Positions 54,395 to 63,372 of a stretch of 64,000 nucleotides of DNA are shown piece after piece. Below the pieces are notes generated by a model, which was not told the DNA's origin, made no database searches, and was given only the letters and a program-made list of their open reading frames with translations. Both the position numbers and the translations under genes were made by a program. Every line of letters starts with the position of its first letter. Positions within the stretch are counted from its first letter, which is position 1. Source of the DNA: Glaciecola sp965660625 (lineage in GTDB: Bacteria; Pseudomonadota; Gammaproteobacteria; Enterobacterales; Alteromonadaceae); contig CBFIAR010000017.1 of the NCBI GenBank assembly GCA_965660625.1, positions 18,517 to 82,516 on the forward strand, read 5' to 3'.

Positions 54395-55138
54395 ATGGAT
54401 AAAATGCTCTATATCGCTGCCAGTGGCGCCAAGCAAGACCTTTTGGCTACTGCCGTGCGCGCCAACAATTTGGCAAATGCGCAAACCAATGGCTTTAAGG
54501 CGCAGTTAGAACAAGCGCGAGCTATGCCAGCATACGGCGACGGTTTGCCGACTCGCGTGTTTAGTATGACCGAAAGTCCGACAAACGATTATGAAAGTGG
54601 CTCTTTGATCACGACAGGTCGTTCTCTTGACGTTGCTGTGCAAGGTGAAGGCTGGTTTTCAGTACAAACACCGCAGGGCGAGGAAGCTTATACACGCAGT
54701 GGTAGTTTAACTATGACGGTCGATGGTGCCTTGCAAGACTCCAAAGGTAATTTAGTTATGGGCGAAAACGGCCCGTTGTTTTTGCCGACTCCGGTAAGCA
54801 ATATTACCATAGGTAACGACGGTCGTATTACCGCTCGACTTCAGGGAGCACCTGAAAACCAAATTGACGAGGTAGGCCGACTCAAGCTCGTCAATCCGCC
54901 TATTGAGACCTTGAAACGCCGTACTGACGGTTTATTCGACCTTAAAGACGGTGGTGTTGCTCCACAAGACATTAGGGTAGGTGTGGCTTCAGGCATGCTT
55001 GAGGGCTCCAACGTTAACGCGGTAGAAGAAATGGTCAACATGATCAGTTTACAGCGTCATTATGAAATGCAGGTCAAGCTAATGAAGAAAGCGGACCAAA
55101 TGGTTACCAGCTCTAACATGCTGCTCAGAATAATTTAA
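54395..55138 (+). CDS. flgF: Flagellar proximal rod protein FlgF
   Basis: 247 residues from ATG 54395, opening MDKMLYIAASGAKQDLLATA and NNLANAQTNGFKAQ, the rod protein start. The frame is open back to 54101, but that part runs through element C and a promoter and is not coding. The C-terminus VNAVEEMVNMISLQRHYEMQ is the FlgF type. First gene of the second flagellar unit, expressed from its own sigma-54 promoter. Confidence 0.95.
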   Translation: MDKMLYIAASGAKQDLLATAVRANNLANAQTNGFKAQLEQARAMPAYGDGLPTRVFSMTESPTNDYESGSLITTGRSLDVAVQGEGWFSVQTPQGEEAYTRSGSLTMTVDGALQDSKGNLVMGENGPLFLPTPVSNITIGNDGRITARLQGAPENQIDEVGRLKLVNPPIETLKRRTDGLFDLKDGGVAPQDIRVGVASGMLEGSNVNAVEEMVNMISLQRHYEMQVKLMKKADQMVTSSNMLLRII

Positions 55139-55179
55139 TCAATTAGTCAATATGCGGAAGATATTTCGCGGAGGTTCTT

Positions 55180-55968
55180 ATGCACCCAGCTTTATGGATA
55201 GCAAAAACAGGATTAGATGCAGCTCAAACTGATGTGTCTGTGGTTTCGAATAACTTGGCGAACGCCAGTACGGTCGGCTTTAAAAAAGACCGTGCCGTTT
55301 TTGAAGATTTACTTTATCAAAACATTAATCAACCAGGTGGTCGCTCTTCAGCTGATACAGAGCTTCCTTCTGGCTTGATGCTCGGCGCGGGTTCAAAAGT
55401 TGTTGCGACACAAAAAGCGCATACTCAAGGTAACTTGCTAACAACAGAGAATGCTTTGGATCTGTCTATTCAAGGTCGTGGCTTTTTTGAAATACAGCAA
55501 CCTGACGGTAGCTTAGCTTATACACGCAACGGTCAATTTACCCTCAATGATCAGGGTAATATCGTCACGCCTGGCGCTGGCTTTGTGCTCCAGCCTGTTA
55601 TTACGCTACCGCCAGATGCACAGCAAGTGACCATTTCGCAAGACGGCGAGGTATCAGCGCAATTGCGTGGTCAACCCGATCCACAAGTTTTAGGTCAGTT
55701 AAATCTTGCAGATTTTATCAACCCAGTTGGTCTGCAGCCAATAGGCCAAAACTTGTATGTTGAAACCGCCGTTTCTGGCGCACCAATTCAAGGTGTTCCG
55801 GGTTTGGAAGGCTTAGGCACACTGGCGCAAGGTACCCTTGAAACATCGAATGTGAATGTGACCGAGGAGCTAGTCAATCTGATAGAAAGTCAGCGTTTGT
55901 ATGAAATGAACTCCAAAGTCATTTCGTCAGTTGACCAAATGCTTGGTCAAGTTATACAGCAACTCTAG
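55180..55968 (+). CDS. flgG: Flagellar distal rod protein FlgG
   Basis: 262 residues, the standard length. N-terminal LWIAKTGLDAAQTDVSVVSN and NLANASTVGFKKDRAVFEDL, and C-terminal TEELVNLIESQRLYEMNSKV, are FlgG signatures. GCGGAGGTTCTT before the ATG is a strong ribosome binding site. Confidence 0.97.
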   Translation: MHPALWIAKTGLDAAQTDVSVVSNNLANASTVGFKKDRAVFEDLLYQNINQPGGRSSADTELPSGLMLGAGSKVVATQKAHTQGNLLTTENALDLSIQGRGFFEIQQPDGSLAYTRNGQFTLNDQGNIVTPGAGFVLQPVITLPPDAQQVTISQDGEVSAQLRGQPDPQVLGQLNLADFINPVGLQPIGQNLYVETAVSGAPIQGVPGLEGLGTLAQGTLETSNVNVTEELVNLIESQRLYEMNSKVISSVDQMLGQVIQQL

Positions 55969-55978
55969 GAATAAACTC

Positions 55979-56671
55979 ATGAGACTATTTTCATCCATCG
56001 GATTATCTATTATAGCTATCAGCAGCCTGGCGGGATGCCAGTCAACTGCCGTTAAGCCTGTGACTGCTAATGATCCCTATTATGCACCGGCAATCCCAAG
56101 CATGGCGCGAGATGACATAGTCGAAGACGGCAGTTTATTTAATAAAGCAATGGCAAATAGCCTCTACTCAGACGTCAAAGCGCGTCGTGTGGGTGACATT
56201 ATTACAGTGCAATTAAGTGAAAATACTAACGCATCGAAATCAGCCGGAACAAGCACCAGTAAAGCATCCACGCTTGATGTCAACCCGATCATTGGTTTAG
56301 GTGGTAACGCCATTAATATCGGTAAAGAGAGTATTCAACTTGGGGTTGATGCTAGCAATGATTTTTCAGGTGATGCGCAAGCAAATCAAAGCAACAGTCT
56401 GTCGGGCAATATTTCGGTAACCGTGGTTGAAGTGCTACCTAATCAAAATTTAATTATCCGTGGTGAAAAATGGTTAACGTTAAATAATGGCGACGAATAT
56501 ATTCGTCTAACGGGTGTTATTCGTCCTGCTGATATTTCGCCTGCCAATCAGATCCAATCAACCAAAATAGCAAACGCCCGCATTCAATATAGCGGTAAGG
56601 GCTCATTTTCCCAATCTCAAGAAAAAGGCTGGTTAAGTAAGTTTTTCTCTTCAACGTGGTGGCCACTCTAG
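55979..56671 (+). CDS. flgH: Flagellar L-ring lipoprotein FlgH
   Basis: 230 residues from ATG 55979, with a lipoprotein signal ending SSLAGC (Cys near 19). Conserved segments are DVKARRVGDIITVQLSENTNASKSA and GEKWLTLNNGDEYIRLTGVIRP. It forms the outer-membrane L ring. A frame opening at 55931 overlaps flgG and would bury the signal peptide. The protein ends FFSSTWWPL. Confidence 0.96.
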   Translation: MRLFSSIGLSIIAISSLAGCQSTAVKPVTANDPYYAPAIPSMARDDIVEDGSLFNKAMANSLYSDVKARRVGDIITVQLSENTNASKSAGTSTSKASTLDVNPIIGLGGNAINIGKESIQLGVDASNDFSGDAQANQSNSLSGNISVTVVEVLPNQNLIIRGEKWLTLNNGDEYIRLTGVIRPADISPANQIQSTKIANARIQYSGKGSFSQSQEKGWLSKFFSSTWWPL

Positions 56672-56677
56672 GATCAT

Positions 56678-57817
56678 ATGATGAAATTACGTTCTATTTT
56701 TACCACAACAATAACGTCTGCTGCGGTGATTGTCAGCATGTTGCTGACACCGTTTCAACTGCAGGCTCAGCGTATTAAAGATTTGGCAACCATTCAAGGC
56801 GTGCGTGCCAACCAACTCGTTGGCTATGGTTTGGTGGTTGGTCTTCCTGGAACGGGTGAAACAAGTCCGTTCACGGAACAAAGTTTTAGAACCATGTTGT
56901 CCAACTTCGGTATTTCACTGGATGCGAACGTGAAACCTAAGATTAAAAACGTGGCTGCAGTGGCTATACATGCCACGCTGCCTGCGTTCTCCAAGCCTGG
57001 TCAAACTATTGACGTGACTGTTTCTTCAGTGGGTGAAGCGTCGAGTTTGAATGGCGGCACTTTATTGCGGACCTTTTTACGTGGCCTAGATGGCGAAATT
57101 TACGCTGTTGCTCAGGGCAGTTTAGTTGTCAGCGGATTTGGAGCTCAGGGCAATGATGGTTCAAGAATAGTATCAAATACGCCTACGGTTGGACGCATTG
57201 CTAACGGCGCAGTGGTTGAAAGAGCAGTGCCCTCTGGTTTAATGCAACATGATTATCTTACACTCAATTTAAATACGCCAGATTTCAGCACAGCCCAAGC
57301 ATTGGCTGACGTTATTAATAGTCGCTTAGGAGCTGATGCATCTAGTGGCACCGCTGTTGCTGTGCCAATGGATGCCGCGTCTGTGAAGGTTACGGCACCG
57401 CGGGATCGCGGTCAACGAGTTGGTTTCTTAGCCACGATTGAAAACTTTGAATTTCAACCAGCAAGCGCACCAGCGCGCGTTGTGATTAACAGCCGCACTG
57501 GCACGATTGTTATCGGTCAAGATGTAAAACTCTTGCCTGCCGCTATAACGCATGGCGGCCTTACGGTGACTATTTCTGAAAACCTACAGGTTGACCAACC
57601 TAATGCATTTGCCAATGGTAATACCGTCATTACGCCGCAATCCATTGTTGATGTGCAGCTTGATGACAGTCGCATGTTTTTGTTTAACCCAGGCGTCAGT
57701 TTAGAAGAACTAGTGCGCGCAGTGAATGAAATTGGCGCAGCACCAGGTGACTTAATGGCAATCCTTGAAGCACTCCGTCAAGCGGGTGCGCTGCAAGGTG
57801 AATTGGTGATTATCTAA
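56678..57817 (+). CDS. flgI: Flagellar P-ring protein FlgI
   Basis: 379 residues. After a signal peptide ending FQLQA comes QRIKDLATIQGVRANQLVGY and GLVVGLPGTGE, the FlgI hallmark. The C-terminus LEELVRAVNEIGAAPGDLMA and ILEALRQAGALQGELVII is conserved. It forms the periplasmic P ring with help from FlgA. Its stop overlaps the flgJ start by 1 bp. Confidence 0.97.
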   Translation: MMKLRSIFTTTITSAAVIVSMLLTPFQLQAQRIKDLATIQGVRANQLVGYGLVVGLPGTGETSPFTEQSFRTMLSNFGISLDANVKPKIKNVAAVAIHATLPAFSKPGQTIDVTVSSVGEASSLNGGTLLRTFLRGLDGEIYAVAQGSLVVSGFGAQGNDGSRIVSNTPTVGRIANGAVVERAVPSGLMQHDYLTLNLNTPDFSTAQALADVINSRLGADASSGTAVAVPMDAASVKVTAPRDRGQRVGFLATIENFEFQPASAPARVVINSRTGTIVIGQDVKLLPAAITHGGLTVTISENLQVDQPNAFANGNTVITPQSIVDVQLDDSRMFLFNPGVSLEELVRAVNEIGAAPGDLMAILEALRQAGALQGELVII

Positions 57818-58773
57818 TGGACTTAACATCTGTAACCAAATCTCAACTTGAAATGTCGCGCAATTACCATGATATGGGCAGCGTCAACAAATTGCGCGAA
57901 GCCGCGCAGTCTGGAGATGAAGGCGCGTTGGAAGAGGCAGCCAAACAGTTCGAAGCAATCTTTGTGCAGATGATGCTTAAATCGATGCGAAAAGCACAGG
58001 ACGCACTTGCAGATAAAGACAGCCCTTTTAGCACCGAACAAGTAAAGTTTTATCGTGAAATGCATGATAAGCAGCTGGCAACTGATTTAAGCGCGAATGG
58101 CAGCATTGGGCTTGCTGAAGTGATCATGCAGCAAATGAGTCCGGGTAACGGTGTAATACCGGCAAGCGCAGTGCGTTCAGACGGAAATTTATCGGTATTA
58201 AATAGGCACAATGTTGCCGCTATTCAAAATGCACAAGACAGAGTAATGGGATCCAATAACGACAGCGTTGCCAAAGGAAGTGGGTACAAAGAAGCAGCCT
58301 TTACAAGTCCTCAAGAATTTGTAAAAGCGCTATATCCGCATGCCGTTGAAGCAGCAAAACATATGAATATGGATCCGAAGGCGATGATTGCGCAAGCAGC
58401 CGTTGAAACAGGTTGGGGTAAAAGCCTAATCCACAAAAAAGATGGTGAAAACAGTCATAATCTATTTGGTATCAAGGCAGATAAGCGTTGGGGTGGCGAG
58501 AAAGCGACTGTTGATACCTTGGAGTTCGTTAACAATGTACCCGAAAAACAGCAGGCTTCCTTCAGAAGCTACGGCTCGTTTACGCATTCTATGGAGGACT
58601 ACGTTGATTTCATTAAATCAAACCCTCGATACGAACAAGCGATTCAAAAATCCGAATCACCAGAGGACTATTTTAATGCGCTGCAGGAGGCCGGTTATGC
58701 TACGGATCCACAGTATGCTGAAAAGGTCATGTCGGTTTTCAATGGCAACATTTTGGGTGAGTTAATACCATGA
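57817..58773 (+). CDS. flgJ: Flagellar rod cap and muramidase FlgJ
   Basis: 318 residues in two parts. The N-terminal rod-binding domain (about 30-105) has AAKQFEAIFVQMMLKSMRKA and FSTEQVKFYREMHDKQLATD. The C-terminal glucosaminidase domain (about 165-315) has AQAAVETGWGKSLIH with the catalytic Glu and NLFGIKADKRWGG. It caps the rod and opens the peptidoglycan. It overlaps flgK by 4 bp. Confidence 0.96.
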   Translation: MDLTSVTKSQLEMSRNYHDMGSVNKLREAAQSGDEGALEEAAKQFEAIFVQMMLKSMRKAQDALADKDSPFSTEQVKFYREMHDKQLATDLSANGSIGLAEVIMQQMSPGNGVIPASAVRSDGNLSVLNRHNVAAIQNAQDRVMGSNNDSVAKGSGYKEAAFTSPQEFVKALYPHAVEAAKHMNMDPKAMIAQAAVETGWGKSLIHKKDGENSHNLFGIKADKRWGGEKATVDTLEFVNNVPEKQQASFRSYGSFTHSMEDYVDFIKSNPRYEQAIQKSESPEDYFNALQEAGYATDPQYAEKVMSVFNGNILGELIP

Positions 58774-60914
58774 TCAGAAGTGCAGACTTATTTTCTATTG
58801 CTAAAACCGGCGTTAATGCAAGTAGTCGCTTGCTAAACACGACCAGTAATAACATCGCTAACATTAACACTGAGGGTTATGTGCGCGAACGCACTGAATT
58901 TAAGGCTCAATTAACTGGCGGAGTTGATCAAGGCTTTACTGACCGTGTTTTAAGCCAATTTGCAATGAATCAGTTACGCCGAGATACGACCAGTGTTGGC
59001 GAAGCACAGGCCTTTTTTGAAGGAGCGCAGACCCTTGATAGCGTGCTTGCGAACGAAGCTAATTCAATTTCGGGCGCCATCACCAGATTTTTCTCCTCAA
59101 TTCAAACCGCGGCGGATGACCCTACTAATCTCACTTCTCGAAATTCTGTTTTAGGCGAAGCCCAAGGTTTAGTTAATCGAGTCAACACCTTAGGAGATTT
59201 TATTTCCGACAAAGAGCGTGAAGTTGAGCAACAAATTGAAGGCAGCGCGAGCACAGCAAATGCCTTAATTCAACAGATAGGTAACTTAAATAGAGCGATT
59301 CAAATTGTTGCGGATAGCAGTAACATTGATACGCCCTCGACGCTTATGAATGACAGGGACTTAGCAATCAGAAAGTTAGCTGAATTTATGTCAATTGAAA
59401 CACGTAAGAGTCCAAACAGTGAGTCAGGTTTGGTAGTAAATTTAACTTCAGGCGAGTCACTCGTGCTGGCGGATGGCACATTTAATGTGATTGCGCTTGA
59501 AGGCGAGCCTGACTTTACGAATGCTCAATTGAGATTGTCGACAAACTATGAACCACCAAAAGCAAATACTTCTCTTAATATTCAAGAGCAGAAATTGGGC
59601 GGTAGCTTAGGTGGTCTGTTTAGATATCGAGAAGAAGTTCTAAAGCCCTCGCAGCGTGATTTGGGTAAATTGAGTGTGGCACTGGCAGATACCTTCAATA
59701 CCCAAAACAGACAAGGTATGGATCTTGATCAGCAGCTAGGCGGTGATATATTTAAAATCCCTGAATTTAGCGCAATCAATTACCCGGATAACTCGGATTT
59801 AAGTCTGGGTATCAAAGGCCGCTTTACCCCAGGTGCTTCAGGGGATATTACCAATTCTGATTATAAAATTGAGGTGTTGAGCAATCCAACAGGCTCGCCA
59901 GCAATATTCAATGTGAAAGTATCGGCATTAAATAGCGATGGTACCGAGCAGCTTGATGAAACGGGCAGCCCGATCACACAAACACTAGCAGTAACCGCAC
60001 AGCAGGGCACCTACAATCAAATTATCGGTGGCATCGAAATTGAATTTCCCAATGGCGCCGCTTATTCCACAGGCGATCAGTTTCTCTTTCAACCTCTGAG
60101 AAAGTCAGCAGCTAATGTAGAGCTGGTTACCACCAGAGGTGAAGACTTAGCTTTCGCCAAGCCTTTAAGAGTGGATACGAATTCAGCCAATTTAGGGGAT
60201 GCCACTATTCGCTCTGTGACGATTAGTAACACCAATATTGATAATACATTGTCAAGTTTGCAAGCATCTGGTTTTAACGGTTTAGGAAACATCCAAAGCG
60301 CATCAGAAGTTCCCACAAGTGTGGGCGCCCCAGCATCTATTGTGTTTACGTCAGACTCTGAGTTTCAGGTGCTCGATAATGCTAATAATCTTATTGCAAC
60401 GGTCACTGGTGTGACGGATTTAAATAATTTATTACAGCAAGCAAAAGATAATGGTGCTGGCCCATCTTGGCCAACACAATTTGCTGCGCTAGATGACTAT
60501 CCCGGCTACGATTTCAGTTTGGAGGGGCAGCCAAAAGCAGGTGATTCATTTGACATAAGCTTCAATACCGATGGGATCTCGGATAACCAAAACGCTATCG
60601 ACCTTTCTAATTTGCAGCAAACAGATACGGTGAGACAAAGTATTGGCAATAGGGGTCAAAAAGGCACCTTCAATGATGCATATGCGAATATTGTCGCCAG
60701 CGTCGGCGCATTAACATCCAACGGACAAATTGAGCTAGAGGCGGCAAAAGTATTAAAAATACAGTCTTCAGATTGGTTTGAGTCTACTTCGGGGGTCAGT
60801 TTAGATGAAGAGGCTGCTAACCTTATTCAGTTTCAACAATCATATGCAGCAGCAGCTCGCATATTGAGTACAGCGCAAGAGCTATTTGACACTATTTTGG
60901 CCGCTGCAAGGTAA
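58770..60914 (+). CDS. flgK: Flagellar hook-associated protein 1 FlgK
   Basis: 714 residues, against about 547 in E. coli; the extra length lies in the middle (roughly 330-640). N-terminal LLNTTSNNIANINTEGYVRER and C-terminal SGVSLDEEAANLIQFQQSYA and AAARILSTAQELFDTILAA mark the coiled-coil ends. It joins hook to filament and is carried by FlgN. Its ATG overlaps flgJ by 4 bp. Confidence 0.95.
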   Translation: MIRSADLFSIAKTGVNASSRLLNTTSNNIANINTEGYVRERTEFKAQLTGGVDQGFTDRVLSQFAMNQLRRDTTSVGEAQAFFEGAQTLDSVLANEANSISGAITRFFSSIQTAADDPTNLTSRNSVLGEAQGLVNRVNTLGDFISDKEREVEQQIEGSASTANALIQQIGNLNRAIQIVADSSNIDTPSTLMNDRDLAIRKLAEFMSIETRKSPNSESGLVVNLTSGESLVLADGTFNVIALEGEPDFTNAQLRLSTNYEPPKANTSLNIQEQKLGGSLGGLFRYREEVLKPSQRDLGKLSVALADTFNTQNRQGMDLDQQLGGDIFKIPEFSAINYPDNSDLSLGIKGRFTPGASGDITNSDYKIEVLSNPTGSPAIFNVKVSALNSDGTEQLDETGSPITQTLAVTAQQGTYNQIIGGIEIEFPNGAAYSTGDQFLFQPLRKSAANVELVTTRGEDLAFAKPLRVDTNSANLGDATIRSVTISNTNIDNTLSSLQASGFNGLGNIQSASEVPTSVGAPASIVFTSDSEFQVLDNANNLIATVTGVTDLNNLLQQAKDNGAGPSWPTQFAALDDYPGYDFSLEGQPKAGDSFDISFNTDGISDNQNAIDLSNLQQTDTVRQSIGNRGQKGTFNDAYANIVASVGALTSNGQIELEAAKVLKIQSSDWFESTSGVSLDEEAANLIQFQQSYAAAARILSTAQELFDTILAAAR

Positions 60915-60920
60915 TTTATT

Positions 60921-62150
60921 ATGCGTATTACAACAAATTTAATTTACAATCAAAATTTACGAAGTATTGAAACAAACCAAGGCAATTTGGTTGATATTCA
61001 GCAGCAATTGGCCAGCGGTAAGAAATTATCGCGCCCGAGTGATGATCCTGTCGGTGCTGCGCAAGTGATCCGCTTGACCGAACAGTTAGATAAAATCACC
61101 CAATATCAAAGAAACAGCGACTTAGCGACCAATTCGCTTGAGCAGCAAGAGACAGCGCTTCGCAGTATCAGTGATGTTGTCAATAGAGCTCGCGTACTTA
61201 CGGTACAATCTGGAAATGGTATTTTAGCGCCGGCTGATAGAAAAGCCATTGGTGCAGAAATTGAGCAAATTCGTAACCAAGTCCTAGGTTTAATGAACAC
61301 GCAAAATGCAAGCGGCGAATATATTTTTTCTGGCTATCAATCATCAACGCAAGCCTTCGAATTCAATCCTAGCGCGACTGGCGACAAAGTGTCATTTTTA
61401 GGTGATGATGGTGAAAATCAAGTACAAATATCAGATAAATTAAAGATTCAAAGTTCATCTTCTGGTAAATCTATTTTTCAAGAAGCATTTGCGCGCTTAA
61501 ATTTTCAGGTAACTGCGCAAAGTCCTGGCCTATCAGTGGCAACGGCGAAAATAAATCAGCAGGGTACGTTTGATCACTTTCATAGGCAGAATTTTGATCC
61601 TGTGAATGCGGCAAATAATCAATACCGATTCGATATCCTTCCAGGTAACCAAGTGTCAATCACCAATGTTGGTAGTGGCAATGTGGTATCTACGCAAGCT
61701 TTTGAGTCGGGCCAAGCGGTCAGTTTTGAGGGCATGGAGTTCAATTTTACCGGTGCTCCTGGTGACTCTTTGGAAATTAATTTAAATAGACCTGAAAAGA
61801 AGAACCTAGCGGAAACGCTGCATAATATGTTTATCGCATTAAGTTCTGATTCTATCTCTGAAAGCGATTTTGTTAATGCAATAGATGATACCTTGGTCGG
61901 TTTAGACAACGGTCTGGAAAAAATGGCATTTGAAACTTCGTCAATTGGAGCACGGTTGAATATTGCTCAGTCGATCAAAGAAGCAAACCTAGACAGTGAG
62001 ATTTCATTGCAGACAGCGAGATCTAAGATTGAAGATGTCGACTATGCAAAGGCGTCTACTGAATTTGCCAAACAAGAAACAGCACTTCAGGCTGCATTCC
62101 AATCTTTTCCTAGAGTGACTAACTTGTCATTGTTCAATTATATTAATTAG
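60921..62150 (+). CDS. flgL: Flagellar hook-associated protein 3 FlgL
   Basis: 409 residues. The N-terminal MRITTNLIYNQNLRSIETNQ and QQLASGKKLSRPSDDPVGAA is the flagellin-family start, and the C-terminus has SLQTARSKIEDVDYAKASTEFAKQETAL in shortened form. It is the second junction protein between hook and filament. Last gene of the operon; its final 8 bases overlap the convergent aldolase gene. Confidence 0.95.
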   Translation: MRITTNLIYNQNLRSIETNQGNLVDIQQQLASGKKLSRPSDDPVGAAQVIRLTEQLDKITQYQRNSDLATNSLEQQETALRSISDVVNRARVLTVQSGNGILAPADRKAIGAEIEQIRNQVLGLMNTQNASGEYIFSGYQSSTQAFEFNPSATGDKVSFLGDDGENQVQISDKLKIQSSSSGKSIFQEAFARLNFQVTAQSPGLSVATAKINQQGTFDHFHRQNFDPVNAANNQYRFDILPGNQVSITNVGSGNVVSTQAFESGQAVSFEGMEFNFTGAPGDSLEINLNRPEKKNLAETLHNMFIALSSDSISESDFVNAIDDTLVGLDNGLEKMAFETSSIGARLNIAQSIKEANLDSEISLQTARSKIEDVDYAKASTEFAKQETALQAAFQSFPRVTNLSLFNYIN

Positions 62151-62895
62151 CGTAACCAGGATTAACGCGATCTAGTTTGCGTAAAATACCAGGCCAAGCT
62201 AACGAGCCGCCGGCTGAAAGCGTGACCTGTTTAGCTTGTGCTTGTATTCCAGCCAAAATTTGATCTGGAATTTTAATCAAAGCTTGCCCTGTTGCTTGCG
62301 CTTTTAACTGAATTTCACATGCACGCTGCAGTAAAAACATAGAAGTAAAGGCTTCAGCAACCGATGAGCCACAGGTAAGTAAACCATGGTTGCGCAAAAT
62401 CATAAAAGAAGTGTCACCTAAGTCAGCCACAAGCCGCGCTTTTTCGTCCGGATTTAATGCAACCCCTTCATAGTCGTGATAGGACAATGACGATAAAGCA
62501 AAAAGTGATTGTTGACTATATGCTTGCAGTCCATCTTTGAGAGTCGACACAGCAATTCCTTCTATGGTGTGCAAATGCATCACGCATTGCGCGTCATCTC
62601 TTGAATCGTGAACGGCGCTATGAATAATAAAACCCGCTGGATTAACCTCGTAGTCTGATGCCATTACTTTGTTACCGTTAATATCCACTTTGACTAAACT
62701 TGATGCGCTTACCTCATCAAACATCATGCCATAAGGATTAATTAAAAAGTGATGTTCAGGCCCGGGAACGCGCGCTGAAATATGTGTGAAAACCAAATCA
62801 TCCCAACCATAATAAGCGACCATTCTATAAGCTGCTGCTAAGTCTACGCGAGTTTGCCACTCTTCTTTACTGACGCTTTCTTTTACTGAACTCAT
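62143..62895 (-). CDS. Class II aldolase/adducin-family protein
   Basis: 250 residues from ATG 62895, which has AAAGGAGTAATC upstream; an in-frame start at 62949 adds 18 unlikely residues. Zinc-site pattern: CVMHLHTIEG supplies the HxH pair and ILRNHGLLTCG the third His region, with AAYRMVAYYGWDDLVFTHIS at the N-terminus. Members include fuculose-phosphate aldolase and decarboxylases, and also uncharacterised proteins near adducin heads. The substrate is unknown. It converges on flgL with an 8-bp overlap and no terminator, and it has no obvious flagellar role. Confidence 0.85.
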   Translation of the reverse strand: MSSVKESVSKEEWQTRVDLAAAYRMVAYYGWDDLVFTHISARVPGPEHHFLINPYGMMFDEVSASSLVKVDINGNKVMASDYEVNPAGFIIHSAVHDSRDDAQCVMHLHTIEGIAVSTLKDGLQAYSQQSLFALSSLSYHDYEGVALNPDEKARLVADLGDTSFMILRNHGLLTCGSSVAEAFTSMFLLQRACEIQLKAQATGQALIKIPDQILAGIQAQAKQVTLSAGGSLAWPGILRKLDRVNPGYAN

Positions 62896-63218
62896 GATTA
62901 CTCCTTTTATTAATACTTTAGCACGCTTGCCATAAATATAAGCCAACACAAAATATACCCGACAAGTGATTGAGCAACAAGACTGCTTAAATCGCCAATG
63001 AGATAGTGGACATGTTAACGAAGGTGATTATTTAAATAATTTAAAATCAATGAAAGTTTTATGCTGATTTTTATTAGATATTTTGTAGTCGTATTTTATT
63101 CTAGTGTATTGTTCTTATCTTACTGTTTTTAATAGCATAATTTCTCGATTTTCATTCATTTATCAACATAATAGCGGCAATTGTTTGCCGCAATTATACA
63201 AAAAAAGCATTTTTTAGC

Positions 63219-63245
63219 TAAAGAGAACGAAACCCGTGTCGATAA
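63219..63245 (+). promoter_or_regulatory. Sigma-28 promoter of flagellin gene
   Basis: TAAA (63219-63222), exactly 15 nt, GTCGATAA (63238-63245). It has the same one mismatch to consensus as the flgM promoter. Confidence 0.82.
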
Positions 63246-63250
63246 CTTTT

Positions 63251-63372
63251 ACGAGAGAGCCAGTACATTAACTTATTATTTTGATAGTTATTGTTCTACA
63301 AGTAGTCATTAAACCACCGGAGTCACGTCCGGCGACCAGCAAGCTGCTGGACTGAGAGTGTAGGAGAGACTT
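63251..63372 (+). promoter_or_regulatory. Flagellin 5' leader with two hairpins
   Basis: About 120 nt. CCGGA-GTCACG-TCCGG and CCAGCA-AGC-TGCTGG stems lie close together at about 63317-63352, followed by GTAGGAGAGACTT before the ATG. GGA occurs in or next to both stems and in the ribosome binding site, so translational control is possible. Confidence 0.5.

Larger units (their letters stand above)
62896..63372. other. 477-bp divergent gap between aldolase and flagellin
   Basis: Very AT-rich to about 63210 with no gene seen, then the flagellin sigma-28 promoter and a structured leader. Confidence 0.7.
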
